Shown in pieces: positions 11,479-23,783 of a stretch of DNA of 64,000 bases; the stretch's first letter is position 1; the number at the start of each line of letters is the position of its first letter. The stretch covers positions 4,650,001 through 4,714,000 of the forward strand of contig JBANAY010000003.1 in NCBI GenBank assembly GCA_037952775.1, read 5' to 3'. Position numbers and translations under genes: made by a program. The stretch comes from Clonostachys chloroleuca (lineage: Eukaryota; Ascomycota; Sordariomycetes; Hypocreales; Bionectriaceae). The notes beneath the pieces are model-generated. The model saw nothing but the letters and a program-made list of their open reading frames with translations, had not been told where the DNA came from and did no database searches.

Positions 11479-13447
11479 ATGAATCAAGGCCCCAAAAGGC
11501 GGATGAGAGGGGCATGTGAGCAATGCGCAAGAAGAAAACGAAAGGTATGGTCTTGTCTACTATCCAAAAATCCTCTCAAAACAAAAATGAATTGAGAGCC
11601 TGTTCTAAATCTTGAAGCTACAGTGTGATCGGAAACATCCTCGGTGTTCGCAGTGCGTCAAACATAACGAAACATGCCAACCCCGTACTTTCAAAAACTC
11701 AACACAATCAGCCTTCCTCCAATGCCAATCCAAAACCAGTCCTGCTGGTGTTTTGCTCGGGCAACAATCCATAACGAGCGCCAACCCCCTTGAGCCAGTA
11801 ACGACTCCGCGCAATGAGCCTGCTGCGGATGCTACCATTTCCAGAACAGAGGACTCAACGCAATTCCTTGGGCTTATTTCAGATGAACAGTGTGTAGAGC
11901 CAATGGTGATATCCTCTTTCACCCCGACGATCGATTTAAACCCATGTGAACATGGTGATGTCTCTACAGACCCCCGTCGGGGCCAGGCATGGATCCTGAA
12001 GCTGTACAGCCATTTCTTGGTAGCAACACATCATTTTTTCTTCTACCACAAGAGCATAATGCTTCGGTCTCTTCGTCAAACAAAACATTACGAGCCAGGG
12101 TGGGACAGCTAAACCCGACCTTCGCGCCCAGTAGCCATATCCTGGTGCCCTGGCCAGACGACATGCTTGCATCCTCCGAGAGGCGATTTCTCTGGAGGTA
12201 TTTCATATCCATAATCGAATCCGAGTATCTATGCGCGGATTGGGAAGATGTTGGACACTTTTACAACTTTCAACACCCATACACCACCACTCTACCAGGC
12301 ATGGCACTCTCCAATGCCGCCCTTCGAGGTGCCATCCTTTGTTTCAGTGCTTCGCAGTACGAGCTAAAGCACAAGCAAAAGGCTTTTGACCGAACAAAAA
12401 CGCTGGCATGTTCCCAGGCCGTTCAATCTATGCGACATCAGATAGTCACGGGAGCCGATGATGAGCAAAGCCTGCTCTCTATGATCTTTGCAGCCAGCAT
12501 CTTGCACTATTTTGGTCCCGAGAGGCACAATTATCTTCGGATAGCATCCAATCTCGTGCCCAAATTCCTTTCAAGATGGAAACCTCATTCAAACACGCCT
12601 ACCACGTACCCGGAAGTCTCTCTCACAGAGTTTCGCTGGGGTTTAATCACCTCTCTGTGTTCCCTACAGCAACCGGGGCCTCCTCTTGATGACTTGACCT
12701 ACAGGATGATTGAAATGAGCGAAAGAGAAATTGATCAAAAATTCTCACGCGCATTTGAGAGTTGGGTCAGTCATCCCATATTCATGTTCTCTCCCCGCCT
12801 GATCAACCCACTGCTTCGCATCGGACGGTTGCTTGAAAAACAACTACTACGACTTCACAACCCACATCCACAAGGCCAAGACCCGTCATGGGAAACCGAG
12901 GTGGCAGAGGTCGAAGAGATGCTACTTCACGCGCGTGAGTGCGACGTGAACGTACTGCAGTCTCCTCCGGGGTGTGGCGATCCGGCCAATGTGCTGGCCC
13001 TGAATGAAGCCATGTATGCCGCATGCGCGATCCTTCTATACGCCCGGATCCACGGAGTCCCTTTTACTGCACCATTTGTCCGCCGACAGACCCAGCTAGT
13101 CGTGGATGAGATTTCGAAAATAGACATCAACTCACGGGTCTCCTACGCCATTGTCTTCCCTCTGTTTGTTGCCGGTTGCGAGGCTGTAGAGCCACAGGCG
13201 CGGATGGCCATCAGAGAAAGACTACAAAATCCACAGGGGGTTTCATATGACCGTGGAGATATGGTTGGCGCATTGGATCATATATGGGAGATTAGAGACT
13301 TACGTCCAGGTCTCTTGTGGCCCCAATGGGTTGGTGAACGTACGTATAATTGTTCTGATTCGCTTCTAACTTGAATTATTGACCTTGAAAAGCTGATGTT
13401 TTCTTTTTCTAGTTGAGCCACGCTATCGAGTTAGCTGTCTTATGTAG
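11479..13447 (+). CDS. Zn2Cys6 transcription factor
   Basis: Fungal binuclear-zinc-cluster regulator. Exon 1 is 11479-11544. Exon 2 starts at 11624, and this junction restores a perfect cluster (C-x2-C-x6-C-x6-C-x2-C-x6-C) starting at ACEQCARRKRKC. A third block reads from 11970 to 13339, then a 73-nt intron (donor GTACGT, acceptor TAG) leads to a last exon 13413-13447. The join 11889/11970 (80 nt, donor GTGTGT) is my best solution to the required frame change and is the least certain part. The product would be about 570 aa. The C-terminal half resembles the middle homology region of fungal regulators (DDEQSLLSMIFAASILHYFG). It sits upstream of the copper amine oxidase and permease, so a role in amine utilisation is possible. 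Confidence 0.8.
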
Positions 13448-13650
13448 CAAGGTTCTAGACATGATATTACGGATATTCGTTTATTACATGTCATAGCGGC
13501 GTTGGACCTTTGGAAATTTACAAATAGACCTTGACTTGATCATGATGAGTATAGATCTTTGGTCTCAGTCAATACTACCATTGTATATGAAACCCCGTAG
13601 GATGGTACATTCCCTCTAATTTTTGTTTACGTTTAATATAGAGTCTGCCC

Positions 13651-15995
13651 CTAGAGCCTCGGGGCCTCGCTCTTACAGCAAGCTCCGTTGGTAAGCTTCG
13701 AGGTGATGTCCTTGTCGCTAGGCACATCCAATGCCGGATTTGCCGTGAAGAAGTCCACGGGCACGATATTGAGCTCCAAAATTTCCACAGGCCTAAACAT
13801 CAATCGTCAGTAACGAACGAGTTTAAAAAGATGATCCGTTAGGGGAAAGATGGGACCTACATGACTGGCCAATCCTCAACACGAGGATTGTGCGTAAGGC
13901 CAAAACTACTCCAAACAACGACATCTTCCTGGAGCAGGTCATCGTTTCGGGCCACCATATCCGCGACACCACCGCTCTCCCTCTTGCTGGAGAGGGGATA
14001 TTCTCCAGCTGCGTATAGCTCACCATCTCGATATTTCGTTACCCAGAGGTGATGTGTGGCGAAAGCGCAACGTTGTGCCTGGATGCTATTGGGGTCGGCG
14101 AGGACTTTTTGTGTTGGTGGAGGGTTGATCTTGTATCCGACTGGCTTACCCGACACAGGGTTCCTCTTGTCCAGGTTTTGAATCTTGAATATACGATTGT
14201 TCTCTGGGCATGCATCCGCGGATGTAGATGTGGACAGGATCGTATCTTTGACTTGATAGAAATTGCCGTTGGGATTGGTCCGAGCATCTCGGCGGACAGG
14301 TAGGGACTCATTCTGCACGACGGTATTTTTATGTCCATCGATGGCTGGGTCGATTCGGACGCAGAAGATGTGCTGGTGGTTCTGTGCGAGGGCTCCTGGG
14401 TTGACCACGTTGCCCCAGGGGCTGGTCTTGCCTGGGTCGATGTTGACGACGGAGACGATACCGGTGGCTCGTGTTTCGACGGATATGGCACCAGCTTGAT
14501 CAAATTTATACTATTCATGTTTCTTGGTTTAGTCAAGGACATCCTTCAGATATGAATGGGAAAGTGTTCAACAACATACGTTGAAAATGTACTCGTAGTT
14601 AGCGAGGGTGATGATGAATTGGACTATCAATTCTCTGCGTCGAGTGGACACAGCGCGACCAGTCATCCAGTTGGTATGCTTCCAGCCAATGCCGTTGTCT
14701 TGTTCGTGAAGGCAAATGACATGCTTCGCTTTCTCTGCCGTTCCGTCTGCGCCCACAAGCACACCATCAAAGTACTACAAGCTGTTAGCTAGGCACGAAG
14801 ATTTAGATAATCATTCCATACCTTGATCACACCCAAGCAGTCGCATCCTAAAGTGAGGTTATTAACCGCATGTCCAATACCCCCGTCACCAAAATCAAAA
14901 GCCTGTTTGCGATGGAACGGTGGTCTAGGATCAGCGTAAGGCACGGTCTAGAGAGATAGTGGTTAGTTTTATTTGGCCAAAACATCAGAAGATAATGCAA
15001 CAATTACCATTTCACTCAAGGAAAGACGGTATAGCACACTCCTTCCATCGTAATGGACGTCATGGATCACAGCGCCTTCACGAGGGTTGAAGCTGACCCT
15101 GAACCGCCACTTCTGCCACTCAATGAGGCTTTCATCCTTGACAGAAAAGCTCGGCCCATCAGGCTGAACGACGCTCAAGGCCTTGAGGTCCTTTCTCGTC
15201 CCCCCAGGTAGCAGTTCTGGCACGTATTCCGCCGGGGCACAGTGTTTAATAATGGGGCCTGTTCGAGGTGCTTTGGCCACCAGTTCATCATCGCCGCCGC
15301 CGGTTGCAAGCTCGTCAATCCGAACGATTTCTCGTTTTTCGAAATCCATGACGGGAATGATGGGCAACGGATAAGAGTAGTAGTTTGAGTCGGGGTTCTT
15401 TGTGCTTGTGTCAATTGCAAAGCATAGGCCTTGGAAGTATCGTCGAAGTTCGCCGGGCCGATCCATCCCTCCATATGGCCATGGTTCAACAATGATGTCA
15501 AACCCAGGGGGTAGCTCGAACTGGGCTACTCTTTCTTTGAACATGGGCGACGCCTTGCAGACATCGACCAGAATATCAAACTCCCATCTGCAGAAATATG
15601 TTAGCCAGGTCTGCGCTAAGGTAGTTTTCCCTTTCTACTTACGTGCTAAGTCCTGCCAAAAATTCAGATCCTAGAACATCTTTTGAGATAATTTTCTTCT
15701 CAGTGAGATCAACTGTGGCTTCGACCTCTGTCGCGCGCCGATCCTTTTGTGTCTTTCCTGTCGAAACATAGTGTACGCGAGCACACCGCGCTGGTCTCGG
15801 TGTATCAGATCGCAGCTGTCCAGAGTGCTCTAACTCTAAAAATGGGATCAATTCGGCTTTTTTGGGCTCTTGAGTATATGTCATCCGAAATTGGACCACT
15901 TCTTCGCTGCTTGAATTTGCCAAGACGATATCTCTAGCCAGGTTAGTCTCCTCTATAGAGAGAGGAGATAGAGGATGAGGAGAATATTTGAGCAT
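13651..15995 (-). CDS. Copper amine oxidase (topaquinone), peroxisomal type
   Basis: Oxidises primary amines to aldehyde, H2O2 and ammonia. Six exons: 15995-15643, 15587-15008, 14947-14822, 14774-14580, 14510-13861 and 13792-13651, giving 681 aa, normal for the family. The introns (47-69 nt) are canonical and all phases close. Visible active-site parts: RKQAFDFGDGGIG with the likely catalytic-base Asp; TLANYEY, whose first Tyr (about residue 413) is the topaquinone precursor; NHQHIF with two copper His; and the third copper His in SSFGLTHNPRVEDWP. There is no signal peptide. The C-terminus ends Pro-Arg-Leu, a permissible PTS1-like peroxisomal signal. The chosen ATG gives the usual HPLSPLSIEE start. 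It is divergent from the permease at 17378, with a 1.4-kb gap. Confidence 0.93.
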
Positions 15996-17377
15996 TTTGG
16001 ACGGACTGTAAGGCACAAGATAGTGTCTTGATTCAAAGCTTTTCTCAGCCACAACCACGGTAGAAGAAACTACGTCTCAAAGGAGCAATCATGTCCAATT
16101 TATCTCTTTGACAAATTTGCCTCACAACGGCAACGGGCTCCGCGGGAGTTAAGAAATCTGGGGAAATAACCAGAAACCCCTTTCTACAAGGTGCCTCTCC
16201 TTGTTTGACAAACCTCAAAATGGAGATATTAGTTGCCTCTGCGGTTATGATTCCAAATTGGGAATAGTTATTGAGTCTAGCCCACTCCAGAAAGTGGGAA
16301 ATGGCTTTTTTGCCAATTTGAGAAGTTATATCGTCAATGCATCATATGCTCTTTTTATCCGGCTAGATCGGAGAAGCAAATCTTAATTTATCAAATCATC
16401 CCAGATCATCTCGATTTCCCCGGAGTTCGTTTCCATATAAATAGCCGAAGGCTAGGGCAGGATAGAGACTCCGAGCGGAATGAGCTTCAGCTGTGAGAGC
16501 TGGCAGAAAGTCGTCTCGTACTAGTGCCGATCTCTAAGTACTAATAAAGCTAGCACTGTATTCGAAGCCCGTACCTAAAAGAGTTGAGCTGAAAGATTGC
16601 CACAATCAACGATGAACATAACCGTCAGCCACTTTGCCTAGATATGTCAGCTAATTCCAGCGCCTACCGAGTCAATGTATAATTCTCTCAGAGCAGAGCT
16701 CGCATGGCTCCTTACTTCTACATGAGTTTAATAAACGTAATGTCGTGTATATTCTTACTACTGCAACTTTTCTAGCATGCAGGAAGTGGTCAACGATGGT
16801 CCCCTATTTTCCCAGTCGAAGTGGGCGTATCAGCAGTCCAAACTGGTCGTACAAAGTGAGAACCCGTGCTTTTTACAAGACAAGAGACTCCGAGGAGCGG
16901 CAGTCCTATCTAACCATCTAAGATACCAGTGGCAATGCCCGTGACCAATTTGCGGTTATTTACCCCCTTTGGGCGGCACCATATCAAGACCACCGGCAAC
17001 TTATTCTTTTTAGTCCTAGTGTCCTTCTTATCGAAATGGCAATGCAGATGAAACCTGGGGATGACTCCACCTCTCCACACACCACTCTGGCCCATTACGT
17101 TTTCCGCTTATCTTAGGTATCGACATAGTGCGTTGACTTGGGTCGGCTATTGTGATGTCTATTGTTCTATATCATATCCCTCAGTTCCCTCGATCTGCTT
17201 ATCTTGTGTACCATCGTGCTCATTGTTTCGAACTAGAACTCTCACAGCAGAGAATGTGTACGATATTGGCCCACCTACATCGATCCGCCCCCATTGTTGA
17301 CACTGGTGGTTCTTGAACTACTTGCAACTCCAATCCAAACTCCTCCTATCTCTTTCATTCGTTCCATTACCCTCAAT
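15996..17377. promoter_or_regulatory. Divergent intergenic region between amine oxidase and permease
   Basis: About 1.4 kb separates the oppositely oriented starts, so both promoters lie here and co-regulation of uptake and oxidation is possible. No gene is supported. Short frames are low quality, and the stretch around 16080-16400 is AT-rich. No operator could be named with confidence. Confidence 0.4.
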
Positions 17378-19081
17378 ATGGGAGATAAAATTTCCCGAGC
17401 AGAGGCGCAAGCCAACTCAGGACAAGACGATGCCAAGAATCTCGCCATGCTAGGCCATCAAGAGGAGCTCACTCGCAAATTCAGTCTGGTGAGTATGCTC
17501 GCCATGGCTTTCTGCGTACTGGGCACTTGGGCTGTCTTCGCTCAGAATCTGGCCGCCGCGCTGACTACCGGAGGCCCAGTGAGCATCTTCTGGGGCCTTG
17601 TGCTCGTCACGCTCTGTAACCTCTGCGTCGCTGTTTCACTAGGCGAGCTCTGCAGCAGCATGCCGACCGCCTTGGGCCAAGCTTACTGGGTCTACCGTCT
17701 ATGGAATACACCCTCTGGTCGCCTCCTGTCTTATGTTTGTGCTTCCATTAACACATTTGGTTGGTGGGCTCTTACAGCTTCACAAAATGCGTTCATGACC
17801 GAGTTTCTCCTCGGCATGAAAGTCATGTTCGATAATGAATGGTCCGGTGCTAGCAAAGGATGGATTCAATTTCTGATCTATACTGGCATCACCATCTGTT
17901 TCACTGCATTCAACCTTGTTGCGTGTCGCAGTGATAAGACTCTTCCATGGTTCAACAACTTCGTTGGCGTCGGGTTTGCGGGCCTTTTCATAACCATCAG
18001 CATAGTCCTTTTAGCCACCGTTGGTACAAAACCTGACTTGAGTTTCCAGTCCCCTTCTTTTGTCTTTGGGGCATGGATCAACGATTCCGGCTGGCCTGAT
18101 GGTGTCATCTGGTTCGTAGGTCTTGTCCAAGCCGCTTACGGTATGTTAATCCACGATCAACACGTTTATCCATGCAGGTCTTAAGCACTATACTAACTCT
18201 TGTCCAGGTCTGACGGCATTCGATGCTGTAATCCACATGGTCGAGGAAATACCTATGCCTGGGCGCAATGCACCCAAGGCTATCTATCTCTCGGTCCTTT
18301 GTGGTGCTGTTTCCGGCTTTGTGTTCATGGTGGCCGTGCTCTTTGCATTCAGGACATTGATGCCGTTCTCGACTCCCCCATTGGTCTTCCGTTTGTTGAT
18401 GTCATGCAGAGCGTTCTTGGGCTAACAGGGGCTGCTGTGCTGAGCGCCCTCTTCATTTTCAACGGCTTCGGCCAAGGCATCAGTGTTCTGACTTCAGCCT
18501 CCCGGCTAACATGGGGGTTTGCCCGTGATGGTGGACTTCCATGGGGCTCATACTTTGCGTACGTGGACCCGGTATGGAAGGTTCCCGCTCGCGCCCTCTG
18601 GCTCCAGTGCGTCATCATCTCTCTGATAGGAGTTCTCTACCTGTTCTCCAACACTGTTCTCTCTGCTATTCTTTCTGTCAGCACTATAGCCCTCACCATT
18701 TCTTACGCTATCCCTATCTCCGTTCTACTTATAGTTGGACGTGATAAGCTTCCCCCACGAGAATTTTCACTTGGTCGGTTCGGTACAGTAGCCAACTGGA
18801 TATCTCTGATCTACTGCGTCATCACGTCCGTCTTCTTCTTTTTCCCTACTGAGCCGAATCCCCCTCCCAGCGACATGAACTACGCCATCGCCGTGTTTGG
18901 AATTATGGTCATCTTTTCGATTGGATTTTGGTTTGTCAAGGGCCGCGTCACGTTCTTGAAGACTCTGGAATCGGCGCACCTCGCTACCGAAGCACGAAAC
19001 TTGGAGATAGAAACATATGAAGGGATTGATGGTGGGACAAAGGAACCTGTCAAGGAATTATCAAAAGATTCTAAGATGTAA
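17378..19081 (+). CDS. APC-family GABA/choline/amino-acid-type permease, one apparent frameshift
   Basis: Paralogue of the permease at the left edge. Exon 1 is 17378-18140 and exon 2 is 18208-19081; the 67-nt intron has donor GTATGT, a TACTAAC branch site at 18191 and acceptor CAG. Exon 1 carries LGHQEELTRKFSLVSMLAMAF and TM1-6. After the intron comes GLTAFDAVIHMVEEIPMPG, the conserved loop. Near 18341-18346 the frame must change: the upstream frame reads on through MVAVLFAF, while conserved CIQDIDAVLDSPIGLPF lies in another frame. One missing T in the TTT run would join them into 545 aa with ordinary family features to the C-terminus. An intron would not solve it, because it would remove a transmembrane segment. 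Either a sequence error or a recent pseudogene. Substrate unknown; the location opposite a copper amine oxidase suggests amines. Confidence 0.82.
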
Positions 19082-19589
19082 TATTAGCTTGATCCGATTT
19101 CGTAAGTACAGTCCATAGGCTGCATGGAGTGGTCCTTACGGGACGTGGATAGAAGCATATGCACAACTTTTCGCAGCATCCAGTCTTGAAATAATCAGTC
19201 AATTAAACTTCTTTGAGTCATTATAAAATCGCCCCTTTGCAAAATATTTCAAAGAATAATGGTCCAACATGCAGCAACTTAAAACAAAGCGAAAAACAAG
19301 GAGACAAGATACGAGCCACTAGATGAGTAAAACATTCATGTTTCCGTAGAATTACAAGAATAGGCTCAAGTTTTTATGTGTACAGCAGGCTCATGTAACT
19401 ACTTGAAGTTGCATCGTATCGGTCAGGAGGAAATAAAACCCTTTGCAGCCGCCCAGTAGCGCGCCGTCCTTGAACTAATACATGCCTCCATCCTTGAAGT
19501 GTATTCATAAGACCAGGATCAACACCATCTGCTATTTGCCACCAGATATAGACGTCATCACGGATGGCTCTTCAAGACAACTTCAGGAT
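19082..19589. other. Convergent 3' intergenic region
   Basis: About 500 bp between the 3' ends of the permease and the small membrane protein gene. AT-rich 3'-UTR-like sequence, no gene seen. Confidence 0.5.
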
Positions 19590-20114
19590 CTAATCATCCT
19601 CCAGCCCGATACATTCTCTCCTCGCGTCGATGATCATGTAAGATTGTGTGAGAACATTCTGGCATTTCCCTTGTCCAGTCAAGGCGCTGCTGTATTGACC
19701 AGTGCAGTTGGCTGAGTTCCAGGTGCAGAGCTTCCAGTATTGCCCAGGATACCAGTTCACACGCTCAGGGACTCGTGGTTCCGTCGGTACATTGATACAC
19801 CAAGTAGACTTGTCTCCTTGGTTAGAGAAGACAGACCCTGAGCTGCAGCTCTCTCCTCCTTCATAGCCTAGCAGCAGCCATCTCGGCCGTGGCTTGTTGT
19901 CCAACAATTTGATCCTGTTAACAACCGCATTATTTTCGATATGCGCGTCAAGGGAAAATGAATTGGGGCACCGGCTCAACATCCAAAACAGCAGCAGAGA
20001 AGCGGTGGTAACTACAGCGAGAAGACTGGCGACGAGCCTAGATGCGATGGTTCGGGGCGGTCTTTGAGGAGGTTCAACATCCAGATTTGGTGTTGAAGCT
20101 TTGGAAAATCCCAT
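19590..20114 (-). CDS. Hypothetical type II membrane protein with Cys-rich extracellular domain
   Basis: Single-exon 174-aa protein; I do not recognise a named family. The N-terminus is a Pro/Arg-containing cytosolic tail (EPPQRPPRTIASR), followed by one hydrophobic segment at about residues 27-46 (VASLLAVVTTASLLLFWML), and then an extracytoplasmic domain with seven further cysteines and a sequon Asn-Cys-Thr in NSANCTGQYS. There is no separate signal peptide, so it should be a signal-anchored Ncyt/Cexo protein. The Cys spacing (SCSSGS, TWCIN, KLCTW, NCTG, GKCQN, RREC) suggests two or three disulfides like small secreted fungal proteins. It is convergent with the permease. Coding status is supported by the ordered architecture. 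Confidence 0.7.
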   Translation of the reverse strand: MGFSKASTPNLDVEPPQRPPRTIASRLVASLLAVVTTASLLLFWMLSRCPNSFSLDAHIENNAVVNRIKLLDNKPRPRWLLLGYEGGESCSSGSVFSNQGDKSTWCINVPTEPRVPERVNWYPGQYWKLCTWNSANCTGQYSSALTGQGKCQNVLTQSYMIIDARRECIGLEDD

Positions 20115-21770
20115 CTTGTCGGAGATTTACTAGGGCTGTATCGAGGTGTAGATCATTAAAGTAAAAGGGGCCGATAGAGGACAAATGGAACTGGGCAAAG
20201 GAAGATATTTATTCGTTCCAATGCAAGCTGAGCCCTGCATCTAGAACTCCCTAATGAGGTGGCGAAGTCCAATAGCGGTGCCATCCCTCAATTATTACAG
20301 ACTGGGGTTCAAGGGGGTCACGCCAATAGACTGGCCGCAAAGCACTAATAATCGAGCCCGCAGACCAAATGTGACCAATTCAGCTGGCTTCAATAGTGTG
20401 CCACCAGAGTCTAGACCAGCCCAGGTAGTAGGACCAGCGAGAAGGGGCCTTGTCTTTCTTCCGCGAAACTTGGTTCAAGAATTAGGCATATGATGCCGAA
20501 AACCAATCATGTATGTCAGTCATCAATAAGTCAGTCAAAGAATATCAAGTTCACATAAGCATCACAGGCTGAGAGGTAGCTTAGTTTGAGTGGTGTCACC
20601 GATTGTAGCAACCTAGTTGACAAGATGGTAGTAGATTACGTTAAAACCACTTCCTTTGGCCTCATCAAGATGTAAACGATGAGATTTTTGAGTAGATGGA
20701 TCGCTTAACAGGAAGTAATGGCCAGAGACAGTGAGATCAATATTCGAGATCAGATCAACTATGAAGACCTATTCCATCTTCGATGTTAGAGAGATATAAC
20801 AGCATTTCATTTTCGGGTGAGTTTCGTCATCATCATGATCTTGAAGCATCCGCCACACCTTCCAGACTCAGGTTTATGTTGAGAGAGTGACGTAGGATAT
20901 GGCTGCCTAAGCACCTCTATCAAGAATTAGGCACAGTAAACGACGCGGCTTCAGGACGGAAGGCGGAACAAGAAAGCAAGCTCATAAAATAGCGGAAGGC
21001 ACCTGTCGCGGCTCCCGTGTCATACCCCAATAGAATCTGATAGCGACTAGCTCTGTACAATTAAGCCTTCTTGTTGAAACCTGCTCGCGGGTCCTGCCAC
21101 ACAGAGTACCATCGCAGGGCTTCCAAGCAAAACTTCCAAGCAAGGCTAAACGATCAGAGGAAATGTACATAAATGACCATCTCATAAGTATCCTGGCTAA
21201 ATTAATATTGACCCTCATCTTCCTTGTTCAAGCTCACAGACCAAGGCAAAAGTAAATGTTTGTGGCTGCAGGATTAGATTGTAGATAAACTTTCAGTGGT
21301 CACTAGGACGGCAACATGGTGTAATCTTTGTTGATGCGTTACGTCAAACTGCCGCATGCTGAGGCAAGTACCTCCTGCCTGCTTGACTTCTGGGAGCAGC
21401 TCTTTCCAATGATTACAAGAGGGGGAAATATCATCTTACTCCAGATCCTGAATGTGCAACCTTTTCCCCCGGATCATAATCATCTCACGACCTGATCCGT
21501 GGGGTCATCAGCAGAGCGGGCTGGGATTCAGATCGTCATATACCACCCATCGCTCCCGATCAATACGCGTATTTCATATCCTGGCGACCGTCCTTATTGG
21601 TCTGCGGCCTCATGAGCTTTGCTTGGAGAGTTCCAGCTGGTCCAGTGGAGCAGGGTGTTGCCAAAGTTACATTCCAGGCTCCCTTTCTTCCACGTACTCG
21701 ACCATTCTCTGGATTTTATTGAAGCGAGCGATTATCGATTTCTAGCATCCGACACAATAAACTTGCAGTC
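20115..21770. other. Intergenic, no supported gene
   Basis: About 1.65 kb, divergent between the membrane protein start and the MFS start. Open frames here are short and featureless. The promoters of both neighbours must lie in it. Confidence 0.45.
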
Positions 21771-23411
21771 ATGGAGGAAAAGGGCGCCGCAATGGCCGTG
21801 CCTGGCTCGACAGTCGATGGCAACGTGAACCGTGGTGCCGGTGCCAGCATGGCCGAGAACGCGACCTCCTCTTCGGACACTCTGACTCCCGCCAACTTCA
21901 AAGACCCGCCGGTGATCAACGAGAGGTCAGTCGAAGAAGGAGCGGAAATCAATGACGAGAACACTGTCTGGTGGACGGGCGACGACGACCCCGAGAATCC
22001 TCACAACTGGCCTATCTGGCGAAAATACTCTAACAGCACCCTCATCAGCCTCGTCACCCTCATCACGCCTATGGCGTCAAACATTGCTACTCCCGCCATG
22101 CCCGATATAATGAAGTATTTCAACAAAGCTTCAAACATGGAACTATCAGCGTTCGTCATGTCTGTCTACGTGCTCGGGTTCGCCTTCGGGCCACTCGTCT
22201 TCGCGCCCCTCAGTGAGCTGTACGGCCGCCTGCCCGTTTACCACGTCTGCAACATCATCTTCGTCATATTCACCTTGGCTTGCGCCATGGCACCTACTCT
22301 CGACTCCCTCATTGTGTTTCGATTCTTCGCCGGATGCTTCGGCGCTGCCCCCATGACCAATGGAGGAGGCAGCATCGCGGACATGTTCCCCCCGAGGAGC
22401 GAGCCGTCATAATGGCTGCATTCAGTATTGGCCCGTTGTTCGGTCCGATCATCGGTCCTGCTGTTGGGGGCGTGCTTGCTCAGAACAAGGGCTGGAGATG
22501 GGTTTTCTGGCTCATTGCCATATTGGGCGGCGCGGTCTCTGTTGCCATGGTCCTGGTGTTGCGAGAGAGCTACGCGCCGGTCATATTGGACCGGAGGACC
22601 AAAAGGCTGCGCAAGGAGACGGGGAACCAACAGCTCCGCTCGAAGCTTGATCAGGGTTTGACGAGCCGACAGCTCTTCAAGCTGTCCATCATCCGCCCAA
22701 TGAAGCTGCTCGTCTTTTCCCCAATCTGCACGGTCTTCGCCGTGTACGCCATGGTTGTGTTCGGATTCCAGTACCTCATCGGTACGTCGATACCATTTGT
22801 TTTCAAGGACACTTACGGCTCTTCACCGATCGAGATCGGCCTGATGTTCGTGGGCGGAGGCGTCGGGTGTTTGCTCGGTATGATTTGGTTTGGCGTCGAT
22901 AGCGCCATGGCGATGAAGAGGACAAAGGAGCAGAATACCGAGAGTGAGGCGGAACCGGAAGTCCGACTGAGACTGCTTCCAGCCGGAGCCATCCTTTTAC
23001 CTGCTGGATTATTTATCTACGGATGGACCACACACTTCCAGACACACTGGCTGGGTCCCCTAGTTGGACTGTTCATCAATGGCGTCGGTAGGTCTTAGCC
23101 GCACAAAAGGAATTACATCTTCAAGAGGCTAATATCAAATAGGAAGTATCCTCATCATAATGGTAATATCAGTTTATCTGGTTGATGCCTATGATCGGTA
23201 TGCAGCTTCGGCACTTGCGGCGAACACGGTCATGAGATCCATCGCGGGTGCGATAATTCCTCTCTGTGGGCAGAAAATGTACAAACAGCTTGGGCTCGGC
23301 TGGGGAAACTCGCTGCTTGGATTCATCAGCATCGCTTCAATTCCTATCCTACTCATTATCCAGCGCCACGGAGCGAGAATCAGGCAGAAGTTTGACGCCA
23401 GCACTCTCTAA
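21771..23411 (+). CDS. MFS drug:H+ antiporter-1 (DHA1) type transporter, one apparent frameshift
   Basis: Twelve-TM proton antiporter of the fungal multidrug/polyamine group. The cytosolic N-terminus ends in the group signature DDDPENPHNWPIW. TM2 carries the MFS motif GPLVFAPLSELYGRLPVY, and TM5 the antiporter motif GPLFGPIIGPAVGG. Exons are 21771-23087 and 23143-23411, with a 55-nt intron (GTAGGT/TAG). At the 6-C run near 22388-22393 the frame shifts: the reading frame ends at 22412, but the conserved continuation EERAVIMAAFSIGPLFGP is one base off. A single missing C repairs it to about 528 aa. The rest has no other lesion, so this is either a sequencing error or a very young pseudogene. 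The neighbouring convergent GST would suit a detoxification role (inference). Confidence 0.83.
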
Positions 23412-23783
23412 TTTCAGGCAGAGCCGTATCGGTCATCAGTTCAGCGCCCCAGATGAACGGTATTCTCGAAGTCGTTTTCACCTACATATGCACGTTTTTG
23501 TTAGTTATCATACTTAGACGGCTCTTTCCTTGCTTGTACATAGAATAGACTCCGGAAACAATACCTAAAGTACAATTCATTAATACATATAATTTTTATC
23601 TCCAACAACCTTTACCAAGCCATATCATTCATAAGAATTTCATCGTAAATCGGCTTGCTTAGCCAAGTAGCGCATTTCCGCTGATGTTCATCTAGACCTG
23701 AGCGAAAACGAGAGTGAAACTATCCGAATTTCCATTCTTTATTATCTCTGTCCTTTCCCATTCCAAGGGGAAGCAATGTGTCC

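Noticed and set aside
11990..12056. Intron GTAGCAACAC...CACAAG in the 11479 regulator
   Set aside because: Its length leaves the frame unchanged, so it cannot join the two open blocks.
13857..14542. Second minus-strand frame (167 codons) overlapping the amine oxidase
   Set aside because: Ser/Pro-rich alternate frame; the spliced oxidase frame has all active-site motifs.
18200..18425. Intron proposed to resolve the permease frame change (ending TTCAG at 18351)
   Set aside because: It would delete a conserved transmembrane segment; a single missing base explains all the data better.
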